This document shows, piece after piece, positions 38,608 to 47,748 of a DNA stretch of 64,000 nucleotides. Origin of the DNA: Jeotgalicoccus meleagridis (GTDB lineage: Bacteria > Bacillota > Bacilli > Staphylococcales > Salinicoccaceae); contig NZ_CAJEWD010000006.1 of NCBI RefSeq assembly GCF_903994045.1, positions 124,001-188,000 on the forward strand. Reading direction: 5' to 3'. Position 1 is the first letter of the stretch; every line of letters starts with the position of its first letter. The notes under the pieces were generated by a model that was given only the letters and a program-made list of their open reading frames with translations, searched no databases and had not been told where the DNA came from. The translations under genes and the position numbers were made by a program.

Positions 38608-38892
38608 CTATTCAATAACTGCTAATATTTCAGTTTCAGATAAAACTAAGTACTCTTTGTCATCAATTTCTACTTCAGTTCCTGCGAACTTAGCATAGAC
38701 AACTCTGTCGCCTTCTTTTACTTCTAGATCAACTTTTTGACCATTTTCAAGAATGCGTCCACTTCCTACTGCAACAACCACACCTTGTTGTGGTTTTTCT
38801 TTAGCAGAGTCCGTTAATATAATACCACTTTGAGTTGTTTCTTCTTTTTGATTTAAGTCTACAACCACACGATTTCCAATTGGTTTTAGCAT
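38608..38892 (-). CDS. groES: Co-chaperonin GroES
   Basis: The 94-residue cap protein begins [17 protein letters not shown]. It has the mobile loop [20 protein letters not shown] and the roof loop region, and ends in [21 protein letters not shown] precedes the ATG. It is the first gene of the groESL operon. Confidence 0.98.
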   Translation of the reverse strand: MLKPIGNRVVVDLNQKEETTQSGIILTDSAKEKPQQGVVVAVGSGRILENGQKVDLEVKEGDRVVYAKFAGTEVEIDDKEYLVLSETEILAVIE

Positions 38893-38941
38893 GGAAAAGC
38901 CTCCTCTAAGTCCATTTCAAGATATTATTTTTTAAGTAAAA

Positions 38942-38968
38942 TTGGCACTCAAAAGCTATGAGTGCTAA
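38942..38968. promoter_or_regulatory. CIRCE element (HrcA operator)
   Basis: TTGGCACTC, 9 bases, GAGTGCTAA: the inverted repeat for the heat-shock repressor HrcA, with one mismatch to TTAGCACTC in the left arm. It sits about 50 bases before groES. Confidence 0.95.
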
Positions 38969-38981
38969 CACCATTTATAAT

Positions 38982-38998
38982 AATCAAAGTTGGTCAAA
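38982..38998 (+). promoter_or_regulatory. CtsR box upstream of groES
   Basis: AATCAAA, 3 bases, GGTCAAA: the tandem heptad of CtsR with one mismatch in the first heptad. Its second heptad, read on the other strand, contains TTGACC, a likely -35 of groES. With CIRCE it gives dual HrcA/CtsR control, as in staphylococci. Confidence 0.75.
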
Positions 38999-39080
38999 AA
39001 AGCAAGAGATAAGTATATATTCCTTTTGCCTTTAAGAAATTTAATGTAAGATAAAATTATTCAACATTGGAGGTTTAAAT

Positions 39081-39845
39081 GTGAGACGTGTATATAGTCT
39101 ACTTATTATTTTAACATTCTTAGCAGTTCAATTTGCTATACTACCAATCAGCTTAATTTATACAGCTATAAATCCTGATTTGAATCCGGAAGAACTCATC
39201 ACCAACATGATTCCCTTTCAAGTTCTTGCTTTTGGACTAGGTGCAATTATTGTCGTTGTCATCGGTAATATTCACAAGAATAAAAATACGATTGAGTTAT
39301 CCAAGAAATCAGATCCTTTATTAACAGTCGTCTGGATTATTGGTGGGGTCTTCTTAGCTTACTTATCGCAGATTGTTGCGAGTTTAATCAATATTTATAT
39401 ACTTGATAATCCAATTGAAAGTGCAAATACAACGAACATTGTAGATATGATTTTTTCTTCACCAATGATGGTGCTTGTAGTTGTATTATTTGGTCCAATT
39501 ATTGAAGAGTATGTATTTAGAAGAGCGATTTTCGCTGAGATATTTGAGCTATTCCCTAACAAAAGTCAGGGGCAGAAAGTTCTAGCCTTTCTCATTGCAG
39601 GTTTAGTCGCTGGTTTAATCTTTGCGCTGGCACACGGAGATTTTACACACATCTTAGTGTATCTAGCAATGTCTTATGTGTTCTCCTTCTTGTATGTCAT
39701 CACAGGACGTCTCTTAGTACCAATTATGGTTCACATTACCATGAATGGTTTAGTCGTCCTCTTACAAACAGTCTTTAAAGATTACTTAGAACAAGCAGAC
39801 CAACTTCAAGAACAATTGAATATCATCATCCATATGATGATGTAA
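39081..39845 (+). CDS. CPBP-family intramembrane metalloprotease (MroQ/YdiL-like)
   Basis: The 254-residue polytopic protein has the CPBP (Abi) catalytic motifs: EEYVFRRAIF (glutamates of motif 1), ALAHGDFTH (motif 2 His) and MVHITMNG (motif 3 His/Asn). It starts at GTG, 7 bases after GGAGG. A CPBP protease next to groESL is conserved: YdiL in B. subtilis and MroQ in S. aureus. MroQ acts in Agr peptide signalling in S. aureus; no agr genes are seen here, so the substrate is open. Confidence 0.88.
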   Translation: MRRVYSLLIILTFLAVQFAILPISLIYTAINPDLNPEELITNMIPFQVLAFGLGAIIVVVIGNIHKNKNTIELSKKSDPLLTVVWIIGGVFLAYLSQIVASLINIYILDNPIESANTTNIVDMIFSSPMMVLVVVLFGPIIEEYVFRRAIFAEIFELFPNKSQGQKVLAFLIAGLVAGLIFALAHGDFTHILVYLAMSYVFSFLYVITGRLLVPIMVHITMNGLVVLLQTVFKDYLEQADQLQEQLNIIIHMMM

Positions 39846-39848
39846 AAC

Positions 39849-39882
39849 AAAACGAGCCTGTAATATCACAAGCTCGTTTTTC
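39849..39882. terminator. Bidirectional terminator
   Basis: AAAACGAGC and GCTCGTTTT pair, with an inner TGT/ACA extension. It lies between the convergent protease and TPM-domain genes. Confidence 0.88.
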
Positions 39883-39894
39883 ATTACTATTTAA

Positions 39895-40731
39895 TTAGAA
39901 ACCTCTACCAGCACCGCCTCCGCCGCCGGAGCCGCCACCAAAGCCACCAAAACCACCGGAACCAAATCCTCCAGAATTACCACCGGAGCCAAAACCACCG
40001 GTCGGTGGGAAGAAAATAGGTCCTCGTCTACTTGATCCTCGGCGTCTACCGCCAGAACCACCGGAACCGCCTCCGCCACCAGAGACGATACTATAGATGA
40101 TATATAAAACGACCATAAAAATAATCAGTCTAATCAAAGTACCAAATAAAGATTGTCCACCAGATGATTCATCCTCAGCGGGTTCTTCTCTAGTAAACTC
40201 TCCATCTTCATATCCATATGCAGTTAAGGATTCATCGTAAATCGCTTGATATAAATTTTTTAGTGCTGTTTCATAATCTCCAGCGACTAAATCATCATAA
40301 GCTACATTATCGATAATTCGGCCGATTTTAGCATCATTTAAGTATCCCTCTACACCGTAACCTACTTGGACTTCAATACCTCGGTTGTTAAATTCGTTGT
40401 CGTTGTCTAAATTAAGAAAGATGACAATACCATTGTCTTTCTCAGCCTTACCGACTCCGTATTCTCTTAAGGCGCGTAAAGCAAAATCCTGACGGTGTTC
40501 CTGACCTGTAGAGTCCATAGTCAGTAGCAATAATTCGGCACCAGTTCCTTCTTCCAGATGAGTTCCTAGGTCATTCAACTCTTGTATAGTTGAATCACTG
40601 AGCACACCTGCATTATCCTGCACAAAATAATGGTTTTCATTTAGCGCCGGTAAATCAACTCTCGCCTCTACTGGTGTACTGACAACAAACAAGGCCAGTA
40701 GTACCAGTAAAGAACGAAAGAACATTTTCAT
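39895..40731 (-). CDS. TPM-domain membrane protein (YgcG-like)
   Basis: The protein has an N-terminal signal peptide, then a TPM domain of about 150 residues (FVQDNAGVLSDSTIQELNDLG, GIVIFLNLDN, GYGVEGYLNDAKIGRIID). A single membrane helix (about 205-222) and a cytoplasmic tail made almost entirely of glycine, serine, phenylalanine and arginine follow. This matches YgcG/DUF2167-neighbouring proteins that pair with LemA. Its ATG overlaps the lemA stop (TAATG). TPM proteins are tied to membrane/photosystem repair in plants; the bacterial role is uncertain. Confidence 0.88.
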   Translation of the reverse strand: MKMFFRSLLVLLALFVVSTPVEARVDLPALNENHYFVQDNAGVLSDSTIQELNDLGTHLEEGTGAELLLLTMDSTGQEHRQDFALRALREYGVGKAEKDNGIVIFLNLDNDNEFNNRGIEVQVGYGVEGYLNDAKIGRIIDNVAYDDLVAGDYETALKNLYQAIYDESLTAYGYEDGEFTREEPAEDESSGGQSLFGTLIRLIIFMVVLYIIYSIVSGGGGGSGGSGGRRRGSSRRGPIFFPPTGGFGSGGNSGGFGSGGFGGFGGGSGGGGGAGRGF

Positions 40732-41330
40732 TACTCGCCACCGTCTTCATCATCTTGATTCGTATTAAAATCAACTTCAGGTGCATCTTGTGCAGAGTCA
40801 TCCGCTTCGAAATAAGGTTTTTCATCGAAATTAAAAATTCCTGCAATAATATTACCAGGGAAAGTTCTTGTGTTTCTGTTATATTCTTGGACTGCAGTAT
40901 TATAATCTTGACGCGCAACTGCAATTCTATTCTCAGCACCTGCTAATTCATCTCTTAAGCCTGTGAATTGTTCACTTGCTTGAAGTTCTGGATAATTCTC
41001 AGAAATTGCTAGTAAACGAGATAAAGCACTTGTCATTTCATTGTTTGCCTCAGCCATGTCTTCGACATTACCTTCTGAGCTTGCAATTTTAGATCTTGCA
41101 TCTGCAATGTCAGTAAATACTTCTTCCTCGTGAGATGCATAACCCTGTACTGTGTTGACTAAGTTTGGAATTAAATCCCCACGTCTTTGTAGTTGAGTTT
41201 CAATTTGAGATTGTTTACCGTTAACCTCTTCATCGAGATTAACTAAGCTATTGTATCTTGGCACAATCATAATTAAGACAATAACAATTACTGCCACTAA
41301 TACACCAATAGGTATTAGATACTTTTTCAT
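40731..41330 (-). CDS. LemA family protein
   Basis: LemA is a small protein with an N-terminal membrane helix (about 5-26) and a long alpha-helical bundle with LVNLDEEVNGKQSQIETQLQ, RRGDLIPNLVNTVQGYA and YPELQASEQF. These are the LemA family marks. The frame extends to 41378, but the ATG at 41330 follows AGAGGTC and starts the MKKYLIPIG membrane anchor, so it is used. It forms the usual lemA-TPM pair. Function is linked to envelope maintenance, but no activity is established. Confidence 0.92.
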   Translation of the reverse strand: MKKYLIPIGVLVAVIVIVLIMIVPRYNSLVNLDEEVNGKQSQIETQLQRRGDLIPNLVNTVQGYASHEEEVFTDIADARSKIASSEGNVEDMAEANNEMTSALSRLLAISENYPELQASEQFTGLRDELAGAENRIAVARQDYNTAVQEYNRNTRTFPGNIIAGIFNFDEKPYFEADDSAQDAPEVDFNTNQDDEDGGE

Positions 41331-41493
41331 CTTTTGACCTCTTTTCGTTAATAATAATTGTATTACGATAAACACCACTCTTTTATAATACCCATATTCA
41401 CCCTAATTATTGCAAGATATGACCGCTTATTTTTAGTAGATTTATTTTTACTTATGCTAAAATGTGTTTAAGACTAAAAGGGGGAAATCAAAA

Positions 41494-43194
41494 ATGGTAA
41501 CAAAGTTTAAAGACTTTAAATATGAAAGACCTGATTTAGATGCATTTGAATCGACAGTTGACGAATTATTAGGGGAGTTCGATCGAAGCGAAAATGTGGA
41601 AGATCAAGTCGCAGTCATCAATAAATTAAATGTAGAATTTAATCATTTAGATACTATGGCTACTTTGGTATCGATTCGTTCTTCTATCAACACTAAAGAT
41701 AAGTTCTACGATGAAGAACGTGAATTCTTTGATGAACATGAGCCTTCATTTACTGAAATACAAAACCGATACCGTAAAGCGATTACTGAAAGTAAATTTA
41801 GAAATGAACTTGAAGAGCGATTTGGTAATCAACTCTTTGCTCTATCAGAAAATGCTTTAAAATCATTTGATCCATCAGTAAAAGAACTATTACAAAAAGA
41901 AAATAAACTGACTTCACAATATGACAAATTACTAGCATCTGCAGAAATTGAATTTGATGGTAAAAAACTTAATCTATCTGAATTTGCGCCTTATACTCAA
42001 AATCCAGATCGCCAAGTTAGAAAAGATGCTACCTTAGCAGTCAACGGTTTTATGGGTGATCACATGAGTGAAATCGATGATATTTATGACCAGCTTGTTA
42101 AAGTGCGCCATGAAATAGCGACGACACTAGGTTATAAAGACTTTGTTGAACTTGGTTATATCCGCATGAACCGAATTGATTATGATCGTAAAATGGTAGA
42201 GAAATTTAGAAAACAAGTTGAAGAATATGTTGTACCAATAGTGACAGAGCTAAAAGAACGTCAACGCCAAAGAATTGGTTTAGATAGCTTGAAGAGCTAT
42301 GATAATAACTTTGAGTTCCTAACAGGCAATGCGATGCCTAAAGGTAAAACTAAGGATATTATGAACAATGGTGCAAAAATGTATAAAGAACTGTCACCTG
42401 AAACAGATGAATTTTATACATTTATGACAGAACGTGATCTCTTTGATGTTGAAGCGAAGAAAGGAAAAGAAGGCGGCGGCTATTGTACACTAATCGCTGA
42501 CTATAAGGCGCCTTTTATCTTCTCAAACTTTAATGGAACACAAGCTGATGTAGAAGTTCTAACTCATGAAGCAGGTCATGCTTTCCAAACGTATATGTCG
42601 CGTAATATTACAGTGCCAGAATATTCCTTCCCGACTTTAGAATCTGCAGAGATTCATTCAATGTCTATGGAATTCTTCACTTACCCTTGGATGGAACTCT
42701 TCTTTAAAGAAGACACTGATAAATTTAAGTTTTCACATATGGCTGATTCAGTTTCATTCCTACCATATGGTGTTGCAGTTGATGAATTCCAACATGTGGT
42801 TTATGAAAATCCGGAACTTACGCCGGAAGAAAGACGTCAAGAATGGAAGAAAATTGAGGCTAAATATCTGCCATCAACAGACTATGATGGTATTGAACCA
42901 TTAGAATCCGGAGCATTTTGGCATAAGCAAGGTCATATCTTTGCAGTACCTTTCTACTATATTGACTATACACTTGCTCAAGTATGTGCCCTACAGTTCT
43001 GGAAACGTGCTAAAGATGACTTTACAGGCGCTTGGGAAGATTACCTTGCCCTATGTAAAGTCGGAGGATCATTACCGTTCAATTCACTCGTTGAGTTGGC
43101 AAACTTAAAATCACCATTTGAAGAAGGTTCTCTAGAGTCAGTGATTGATGAAGTTCATGACTATCTGAACTCTATTGATGATAAGAAATTGTAA
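41494..43194 (+). CDS. M3-family oligoendopeptidase (PepF-like)
   Basis: The cytosolic zinc peptidase of about 566 residues has the active-site LTHEAGHAFQTYMS (HExxH) and the third ligand Glu in LESAEIHSMSMEFFT. C-terminal M3 features follow (HKQGHIFAVPFYYIDYTLAQ). The frame extends to 41464, but GGGGG lies before the ATG at 41494, which begins MVTKFKDFKYERPDL. It digests peptides of about 5-20 residues. It is followed by a hairpin and a tandem repeat array. Confidence 0.93.
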   Translation: MVTKFKDFKYERPDLDAFESTVDELLGEFDRSENVEDQVAVINKLNVEFNHLDTMATLVSIRSSINTKDKFYDEEREFFDEHEPSFTEIQNRYRKAITESKFRNELEERFGNQLFALSENALKSFDPSVKELLQKENKLTSQYDKLLASAEIEFDGKKLNLSEFAPYTQNPDRQVRKDATLAVNGFMGDHMSEIDDIYDQLVKVRHEIATTLGYKDFVELGYIRMNRIDYDRKMVEKFRKQVEEYVVPIVTELKERQRQRIGLDSLKSYDNNFEFLTGNAMPKGKTKDIMNNGAKMYKELSPETDEFYTFMTERDLFDVEAKKGKEGGGYCTLIADYKAPFIFSNFNGTQADVEVLTHEAGHAFQTYMSRNITVPEYSFPTLESAEIHSMSMEFFTYPWMELFFKEDTDKFKFSHMADSVSFLPYGVAVDEFQHVVYENPELTPEERRQEWKKIEAKYLPSTDYDGIEPLESGAFWHKQGHIFAVPFYYIDYTLAQVCALQFWKRAKDDFTGAWEDYLALCKVGGSLPFNSLVELANLKSPFEEGSLESVIDEVHDYLNSIDDKKL

Positions 43195-43206
43195 TAGATT
43201 ATGCGA

Positions 43207-43244
43207 TGTCTATTCGCCAGGTTAAAATCAGAGGCGAATAGACA
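43207..43244 (+). terminator. Hairpin after the peptidase gene
   Basis: TGTCTATTCGCC and GGCGAATAGACA form a 12-bp stem with a 14-base loop just past the peptidase stop. No T run follows. Its 3' arm is the first copy of the sequence that opens each unit of the tandem array, so it may be the origin of the array as well as a terminator. Confidence 0.55.
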
Positions 43245-43503
43245 AATTAGCTTAAAAAGTCTATAAGTCTCATAAATAACTAAGGCGAATAGACAAATTA
43301 GCTCGAAAAGTCTATAAGTCTCATAAATAGCTAAGGCGAATAGACAAATCAGCTTAAAAAGTCTATAAGTCTCATAAATAGCTAAGACGAATAGACAAAT
43401 CAGTTAAAAAAGTCTATAAGTCTCATAAATAGCTAAGACGAATAGACAAATCAGTTAAAAAAGTCTATAAGTCTCATAAATTGCTAAGGCGAATAGACAA
43501 ATA
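43233..43503. repeat. 51-bp tandem repeat array (five units plus a partial sixth)
   Basis: Units begin with GGCGAATAGAC or GACGAATAGAC at 43233, 43284, 43335, 43386, 43437 and 43488, exactly 51 bases apart. The last copy covers only the first 16 bases. Units differ at a few positions, such as TTAGCTTAAAAA versus CAGTTAAAAAA. Inside each, ATAGAC and GTCTAT can pair across a 15-base loop. Stops occur in every plus frame, and units 4 and 5 break the one open minus frame, so the array is not coding. Together with the flanking hairpins it fills the 358-base gap between genes. Confidence 0.95.
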
Positions 43504-43512
43504 CAATCAAAA

Positions 43513-43548
43513 AAATCAGGTGTGGGGTTTCATTCCCACACCTGATTT
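43513..43548 (-). terminator. Terminator of the tartrate dehydrogenase-like gene
   Basis: AAATCAGGTGTGGG and CCCACACCTGATTT form a perfect 14-bp stem with T-rich tail on the minus strand. Confidence 0.93.
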
Positions 43549-43552
43549 AAAT

Positions 43553-44608
43553 TTATTTACCTAATCGTTTAATAATTTCATCTGTAACTTCAGTCATCTT
43601 GTATTTTCCACCAAGGTCACCTGTTTGATAACCATCAGCTGTAACATCTTCAATGACTTTCAATAGATGTTCTGCAATTTCTTCCTCACCGTTAAATTCT
43701 AGTAGCATTTTAGCTGTCCAAATTTGACCGATAGGATTAGCAATACCTTGACCCGCAATATCTGGTGCAGATCCGTGAACAGGTTCAAACATGGAAGGAT
43801 ACTTCCCGTTTAAATTTAAGTTAGCAGATGGTGCGATACCAATACTACCCATAATTGCAGCTCCAAGGTCTGAAAGAATATCACCAAATAGATTACTTGC
43901 AACAACAACATCTAAATCTTGCGGATGAGTCACAAAGTATGCAGCTAGTGCATCGATGTGTTTAGATTCTGTTTTGATATCAGGATATTGACCTGACACC
44001 TCTTTGAAAATTTCATCCCAAAATGGCATGGCGTGGAAAATCCCGTTAGACTTAGTCGCACTGGTGACTAGTCCTTTGCGCTTACTTGCCAAATCAAAAG
44101 CAATGTTCATTGCCTGTTTTGTTGCACGTTTAGAAAACACGTTATTTTGAATGGCAATCTCATTATCGTCGTGAAAAATACGTCCACCAATAGAACTGTA
44201 TTCACCTTCACTGTTCTCTCTCACAATTACCATATCAAATGGATTACGATTCGATAGTTTAGGTTCAATCCCCTTAAACAATTTAGCTGGACGAATGTTA
44301 ATCTCTTGTTGGAACTCTTTTCTAATTTTTAAAAGCAGTCCCCATAAAGAAATGTGATCAGGCACCTTAGAAGCATCTCCAACAGCACCTAAAAAGATAC
44401 TATCAAATTGACTTAATCTATCTAAACCATCATCCGGCATCATAACACCGTGTTCCAAATAATAATCACAGCTGTATGGAAACTCTGTAAATTCAAATTT
44501 CAAACCACCATGTACTTCAGCAACCTTCTCAAGCACACGAACCGCTTCCGGCATAATCTCCTTACCTACCCCATCACCTGGAATTGTTGCAATCTTTAAT
44601 GTCTTCAT
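43553..44608 (-). CDS. Tartrate/D-malate dehydrogenase-like (isopropylmalate dehydrogenase family)
   Basis: The NAD-dependent decarboxylating dehydrogenase of about 351 residues has ATIPGDGVGKEI, FLGAVGDASKVPDHISLWGLLLKIR, RENSEGEYSS, SNLFGDILSDL, FEPVHGSAPDIAG and NPIGQIWTAKMLL. The VPDHISLWGLLL segment is typical of TtuC/DmlA rather than LeuB, and no leucine genes are near. It would act on D-malate, tartrate or a similar 2-hydroxy acid. The frame starts with GTG at 44617; the ATG at 44608 with GGGGTG upstream is preferred. The window's first gene is a dicarboxylate symporter, but it is 43 kb away. Confidence 0.87.
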   Translation of the reverse strand: MKTLKIATIPGDGVGKEIMPEAVRVLEKVAEVHGGLKFEFTEFPYSCDYYLEHGVMMPDDGLDRLSQFDSIFLGAVGDASKVPDHISLWGLLLKIRKEFQQEINIRPAKLFKGIEPKLSNRNPFDMVIVRENSEGEYSSIGGRIFHDDNEIAIQNNVFSKRATKQAMNIAFDLASKRKGLVTSATKSNGIFHAMPFWDEIFKEVSGQYPDIKTESKHIDALAAYFVTHPQDLDVVVASNLFGDILSDLGAAIMGSIGIAPSANLNLNGKYPSMFEPVHGSAPDIAGQGIANPIGQIWTAKMLLEFNGEEEIAEHLLKVIEDVTADGYQTGDLGGKYKMTEVTDEIIKRLGK

Positions 44609-44641
44609 TACCTTCACCCCGATGTTTATTTAACAATTGAA

Positions 44642-44657
44642 AACTGAAAATTCAGTT
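44642..44657. promoter_or_regulatory. Perfect palindrome between the WxL gene and the dehydrogenase gene
   Basis: AACTGAA-AA-TTCAGTT is a 16-base dyad about 35-50 bases before the dehydrogenase start. It could be an operator, or a weak terminator of the WxL operon. No T run is attached. Confidence 0.4.
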
Positions 44658-44708
44658 GTACTTTAAGTAGTATATCAATAAAACTATCACAAGGTATATT
44701 TTTAGAAA

Positions 44709-47700
44709 TTATTCTCCAGTTGGTCCAGACGATAGTTCCCAATTTAAAGTTGTACTATAATTAGCAGCTGTTGCCTCTAATGGATTAACCCTTAATACAA
44801 TTCCAGTACCTTTTTCCCAGACCGTACTCTGAATATAGTCGTTAGAAGCTGATGGTTCATCAAATCCCTTTACCTCAACTGCTTCATTCTCTATTGGTGT
44901 AAAGTCTGAACCATCACGATATACTAAGCTGTTTTCTAAAATACTATTATCCGAACTAAGAGGCCCATCAGCACTTACTGTTAGTACAAAATCTCGGTTA
45001 GCAGTGTTCTTAACTTCTAAAGTAACAGGCTCTGTTTTTGAAATGATACGTTCACCTTCATTATCTATTTCTGTTGTTTCAAAAATAATGTCTTTAGGTT
45101 GAATTAACTCAAGTATGTTACCTTCAACCTCAACTATCGCTGGCTCAGACTCTCTATTGTTATTATATATAGTTGTAAAATGTAGTTTGTCACCAATATT
45201 GAACTCAATATTGGTTAAATCTATTTCAAAATTACCTTCACTATTAACACTAACTATTATTTCTTCGAACTCAGTGTCACTACTATTAGTCATTCTTACC
45301 TTAGCATCAGGTGTGGATTTCCCAGTTACTTTCTTCGTACCTTTATCATAAATAGGCCCATCTACCACAGGAGTTTCTACAATATAATTTTCAAATAACA
45401 TTCTAGATACATTTTGGAAGTCAATATTATATTTTTCTTTGGATACAGACTGGTTGTTAATAGTAAAGTTTGTTACTCCATTCTTATAAGTTAATTGACC
45501 ATTAGATATAGGAATCTGAGCTTCCGCTGGATCACCATTATTGTTATTCCAGTGTTGTAATGATGTATTCCCTAAATTAAAAGTTACGTCACTAGACGCT
45601 GTGGAAAGTAATTTTCCGCTATCATTTTTCAGATCAACACTTTTAGGATTATCTATATTAAAATGACTAGTGCCATTTAATGTTAATAAATCGTAACCTG
45701 CCCCAGTTCCTTTACTTAAATTTAAAGTTCCATCACTAGCCACATCAACATTTGTCACTCTGGATTCTATTGCTGAGTAAGTTGGTGAAGATATATCTAA
45801 ATAGCCACCATCTGTCACTGTTATATTTGTTGGTTTTTCACCATTATCCCTTATCACTAGATTACTATTTGCAATGACACTAGAATTTACTCCTACGTGT
45901 AAGTCGAAATTAATTCTATGTGTTCCAGATGATTCTGGGTTATTTGCCTCATATAAAAATGCACTTCTTAAGGCCGTCTTTACATTGACTTTGGCATTAG
46001 ACCCTGTCCATAGACCAACTGGTAAGTTACTTGGAAAACTGCTATTGGAAATAAAATTCATTCCACCATTCCCAGCGTTTAAGTTCAATGTAGAGTTACT
46101 ATGCACTTTCACATATGGATAATTTATAGCATACCCATTAGTAGAAGTTCTGAATGAATTAATATTGTTTGTACCATGAAAGTTTAAAGTTGCTTGGTAA
46201 CCTGAGCCAAACATACCTGCATTCTGATCATTCTCAACGTTGAAATTCACATCAACAAAATGCATATCAACCACTTGCTCTGCAATAAACATACCAGAAT
46301 GTCTATTTGTATTCTGGGTCTTTAAATTCCTAGCATTTTTCACTACAAAATTCTTGACGTTTGAATCTCTAACTTCAAATATACCCACGTTTGAAGTGCT
46401 TGTTAAACTATTTACATTTAAACTGTAACCATTGACATCAAGCACTACTTGCCCATTATCAGAGGTAGAACGAATATTATTGTTAGCACTTGTTCCTGAC
46501 AAATCATTCATCATAATGACAACTTCTACATTACGATCGTCAAGAGCCTCTACTAAATCTGTATCAGACAAATTCAGTTCAGAAAGCTTCGTTACACAAA
46601 CTATGTCTCCTGTTATATATTTTTTAAATGGTCCATTTTCTGCATCTATATTTATAGATGCATTATATTCTTCTTTAGTTGGACATGATTTCCACTGTGT
46701 TTGAGGGGTTGCGTTTGTCGCAAATTTCTTTACTGAATTTTCTTTAGCATCTTTTTTAATTTCTTTGTCATCTTCTTTATTTTCAATATCTGTCTCTTCT
46801 TCTTCTCCTTCAGAATTTTCTGGTTCTGAGGAAGCATCTTCTGCTGTCTCTTCAGCTTCATCTGCTTCTCCTTCTGACGAATCTTCTGTATCTGATGTAG
46901 ACTCTTCTTCTATTGATTCAGCGTTTTCTGTTTCTAAGGAAGGTTCTTCCTCTGTTTTTTCATCAGGAACATTATTTAACTCTTCTTGTTCTTTCTCAAC
47001 TTCTGTTGTATCTGATTCTAACGTCTCTTCTTCAACAAGTTCGGGAGAGTCTGTATCCGCTGATGATTCTTCTGTTTCTTCTACATCATCATCTAACTTT
47101 TCTGGTTCTTCTTCACCCTCATCTCTTGTTGAATCTTCTGCTACTTCAGAAGTCTCAGGTTCTGAAGTAGCATTCTCCTCAACTTCTTTTTCAGATTCAG
47201 AATCTAATTCTTCTTGTTCTTTCTCAACTTCTGTTGCTTCCGAAGTTGATTCTGATTCCTCTTCTGCTTCGATTGAATCTACTTCTGTACTTGATTCATC
47301 TTCAACTAATTCTTCTTGTTCTTGTTTTTCTTCAATAATTTCCACTAAACCTTCACAGTTAAATACATCCTCATATTCAACTATTTCTTTTACTTGTTCT
47401 TCTTTTTTTACAATTGTATATTCGAACTTGTTTTTGCCTTGTTCTATTTTAATCTTTTGATTTTCAAGAAGTGATTTTTCTAAAGTAATTTCAAATTTTC
47501 CATCTTTCTTACTTTCTTTTTGGTACTCTCTCTCATCAATTTTTATTGTTACATCTTTCATTGGGAAAGCTGTTCCTTTAATGACCTTATCTTCTATATT
47601 TGGAGTCTTAATATTAAATTCTATATTTTCACAAGACTGTTCACTTTCATTGTTTGTTTCATTAGCTTCTGTTTGTCCTACTAAAGGTAATAAAACTATA

Positions 47701-47735
47701 AGGGTTACAATTAAAGCTATCAGTTTTTTATACAA
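44709..47735 (-). CDS. Large WxL-domain surface protein, 1008 residues
   Basis: The protein has a signal peptide (about 1-24), an Ig-like module (about 40-110), and an extremely acidic E/S/T-rich stalk (about 120-340). A long parallel beta-helix-like adhesive region follows (about 345-790, rich in N, S, V), then a second Ig-like module beginning VDGPIYDKGTKKVTGKSTPDAKV (about 795-880). The C-terminal WxL domain has motifs STVWEKGTGIVLRV and LNWELSSG. WxL domains attach non-covalently to the Gram-positive wall and associate with DUF916 partners, here encoded 13 bases upstream. It starts at TTG, 7 bases after AAGGGGG. Probably an adhesin; ligand unknown. Confidence 0.88.
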   Translation of the reverse strand: MYKKLIALIVTLIVLLPLVGQTEANETNNESEQSCENIEFNIKTPNIEDKVIKGTAFPMKDVTIKIDEREYQKESKKDGKFEITLEKSLLENQKIKIEQGKNKFEYTIVKKEEQVKEIVEYEDVFNCEGLVEIIEEKQEQEELVEDESSTEVDSIEAEEESESTSEATEVEKEQEELDSESEKEVEENATSEPETSEVAEDSTRDEGEEEPEKLDDDVEETEESSADTDSPELVEEETLESDTTEVEKEQEELNNVPDEKTEEEPSLETENAESIEEESTSDTEDSSEGEADEAEETAEDASSEPENSEGEEEETDIENKEDDKEIKKDAKENSVKKFATNATPQTQWKSCPTKEEYNASINIDAENGPFKKYITGDIVCVTKLSELNLSDTDLVEALDDRNVEVVIMMNDLSGTSANNNIRSTSDNGQVVLDVNGYSLNVNSLTSTSNVGIFEVRDSNVKNFVVKNARNLKTQNTNRHSGMFIAEQVVDMHFVDVNFNVENDQNAGMFGSGYQATLNFHGTNNINSFRTSTNGYAINYPYVKVHSNSTLNLNAGNGGMNFISNSSFPSNLPVGLWTGSNAKVNVKTALRSAFLYEANNPESSGTHRINFDLHVGVNSSVIANSNLVIRDNGEKPTNITVTDGGYLDISSPTYSAIESRVTNVDVASDGTLNLSKGTGAGYDLLTLNGTSHFNIDNPKSVDLKNDSGKLLSTASSDVTFNLGNTSLQHWNNNNGDPAEAQIPISNGQLTYKNGVTNFTINNQSVSKEKYNIDFQNVSRMLFENYIVETPVVDGPIYDKGTKKVTGKSTPDAKVRMTNSSDTEFEEIIVSVNSEGNFEIDLTNIEFNIGDKLHFTTIYNNNRESEPAIVEVEGNILELIQPKDIIFETTEIDNEGERIISKTEPVTLEVKNTANRDFVLTVSADGPLSSDNSILENSLVYRDGSDFTPIENEAVEVKGFDEPSASNDYIQSTVWEKGTGIVLRVNPLEATAANYSTTLNWELSSGPTGE

Positions 47736-47748
47736 TTTGTAGCCCCCT

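Noticed and set aside
39891-40079. Alanine/valine-rich frame over the end of the TPM gene
   Set aside because: It is a shifted reading of the glycine-rich tail of the TPM-domain protein.
43233-43487. Tandem repeats as coding repeats, since 51 is divisible by three
   Set aside because: All plus frames contain stops in each unit, and the only open minus frame is broken by TAA in units 4 and 5.
43233-43503. Tandem repeats as a CRISPR array
   Set aside because: Units are contiguous near-identical copies without variable spacers, and no cas genes are present.
46765-47460. 231-codon open frame on plus opposite the WxL gene, rich in serine
   Set aside because: It is the antisense of the E/S-rich stalk (GAA/GAT/TCA codons read backwards), with no ribosome site and a low-complexity product.
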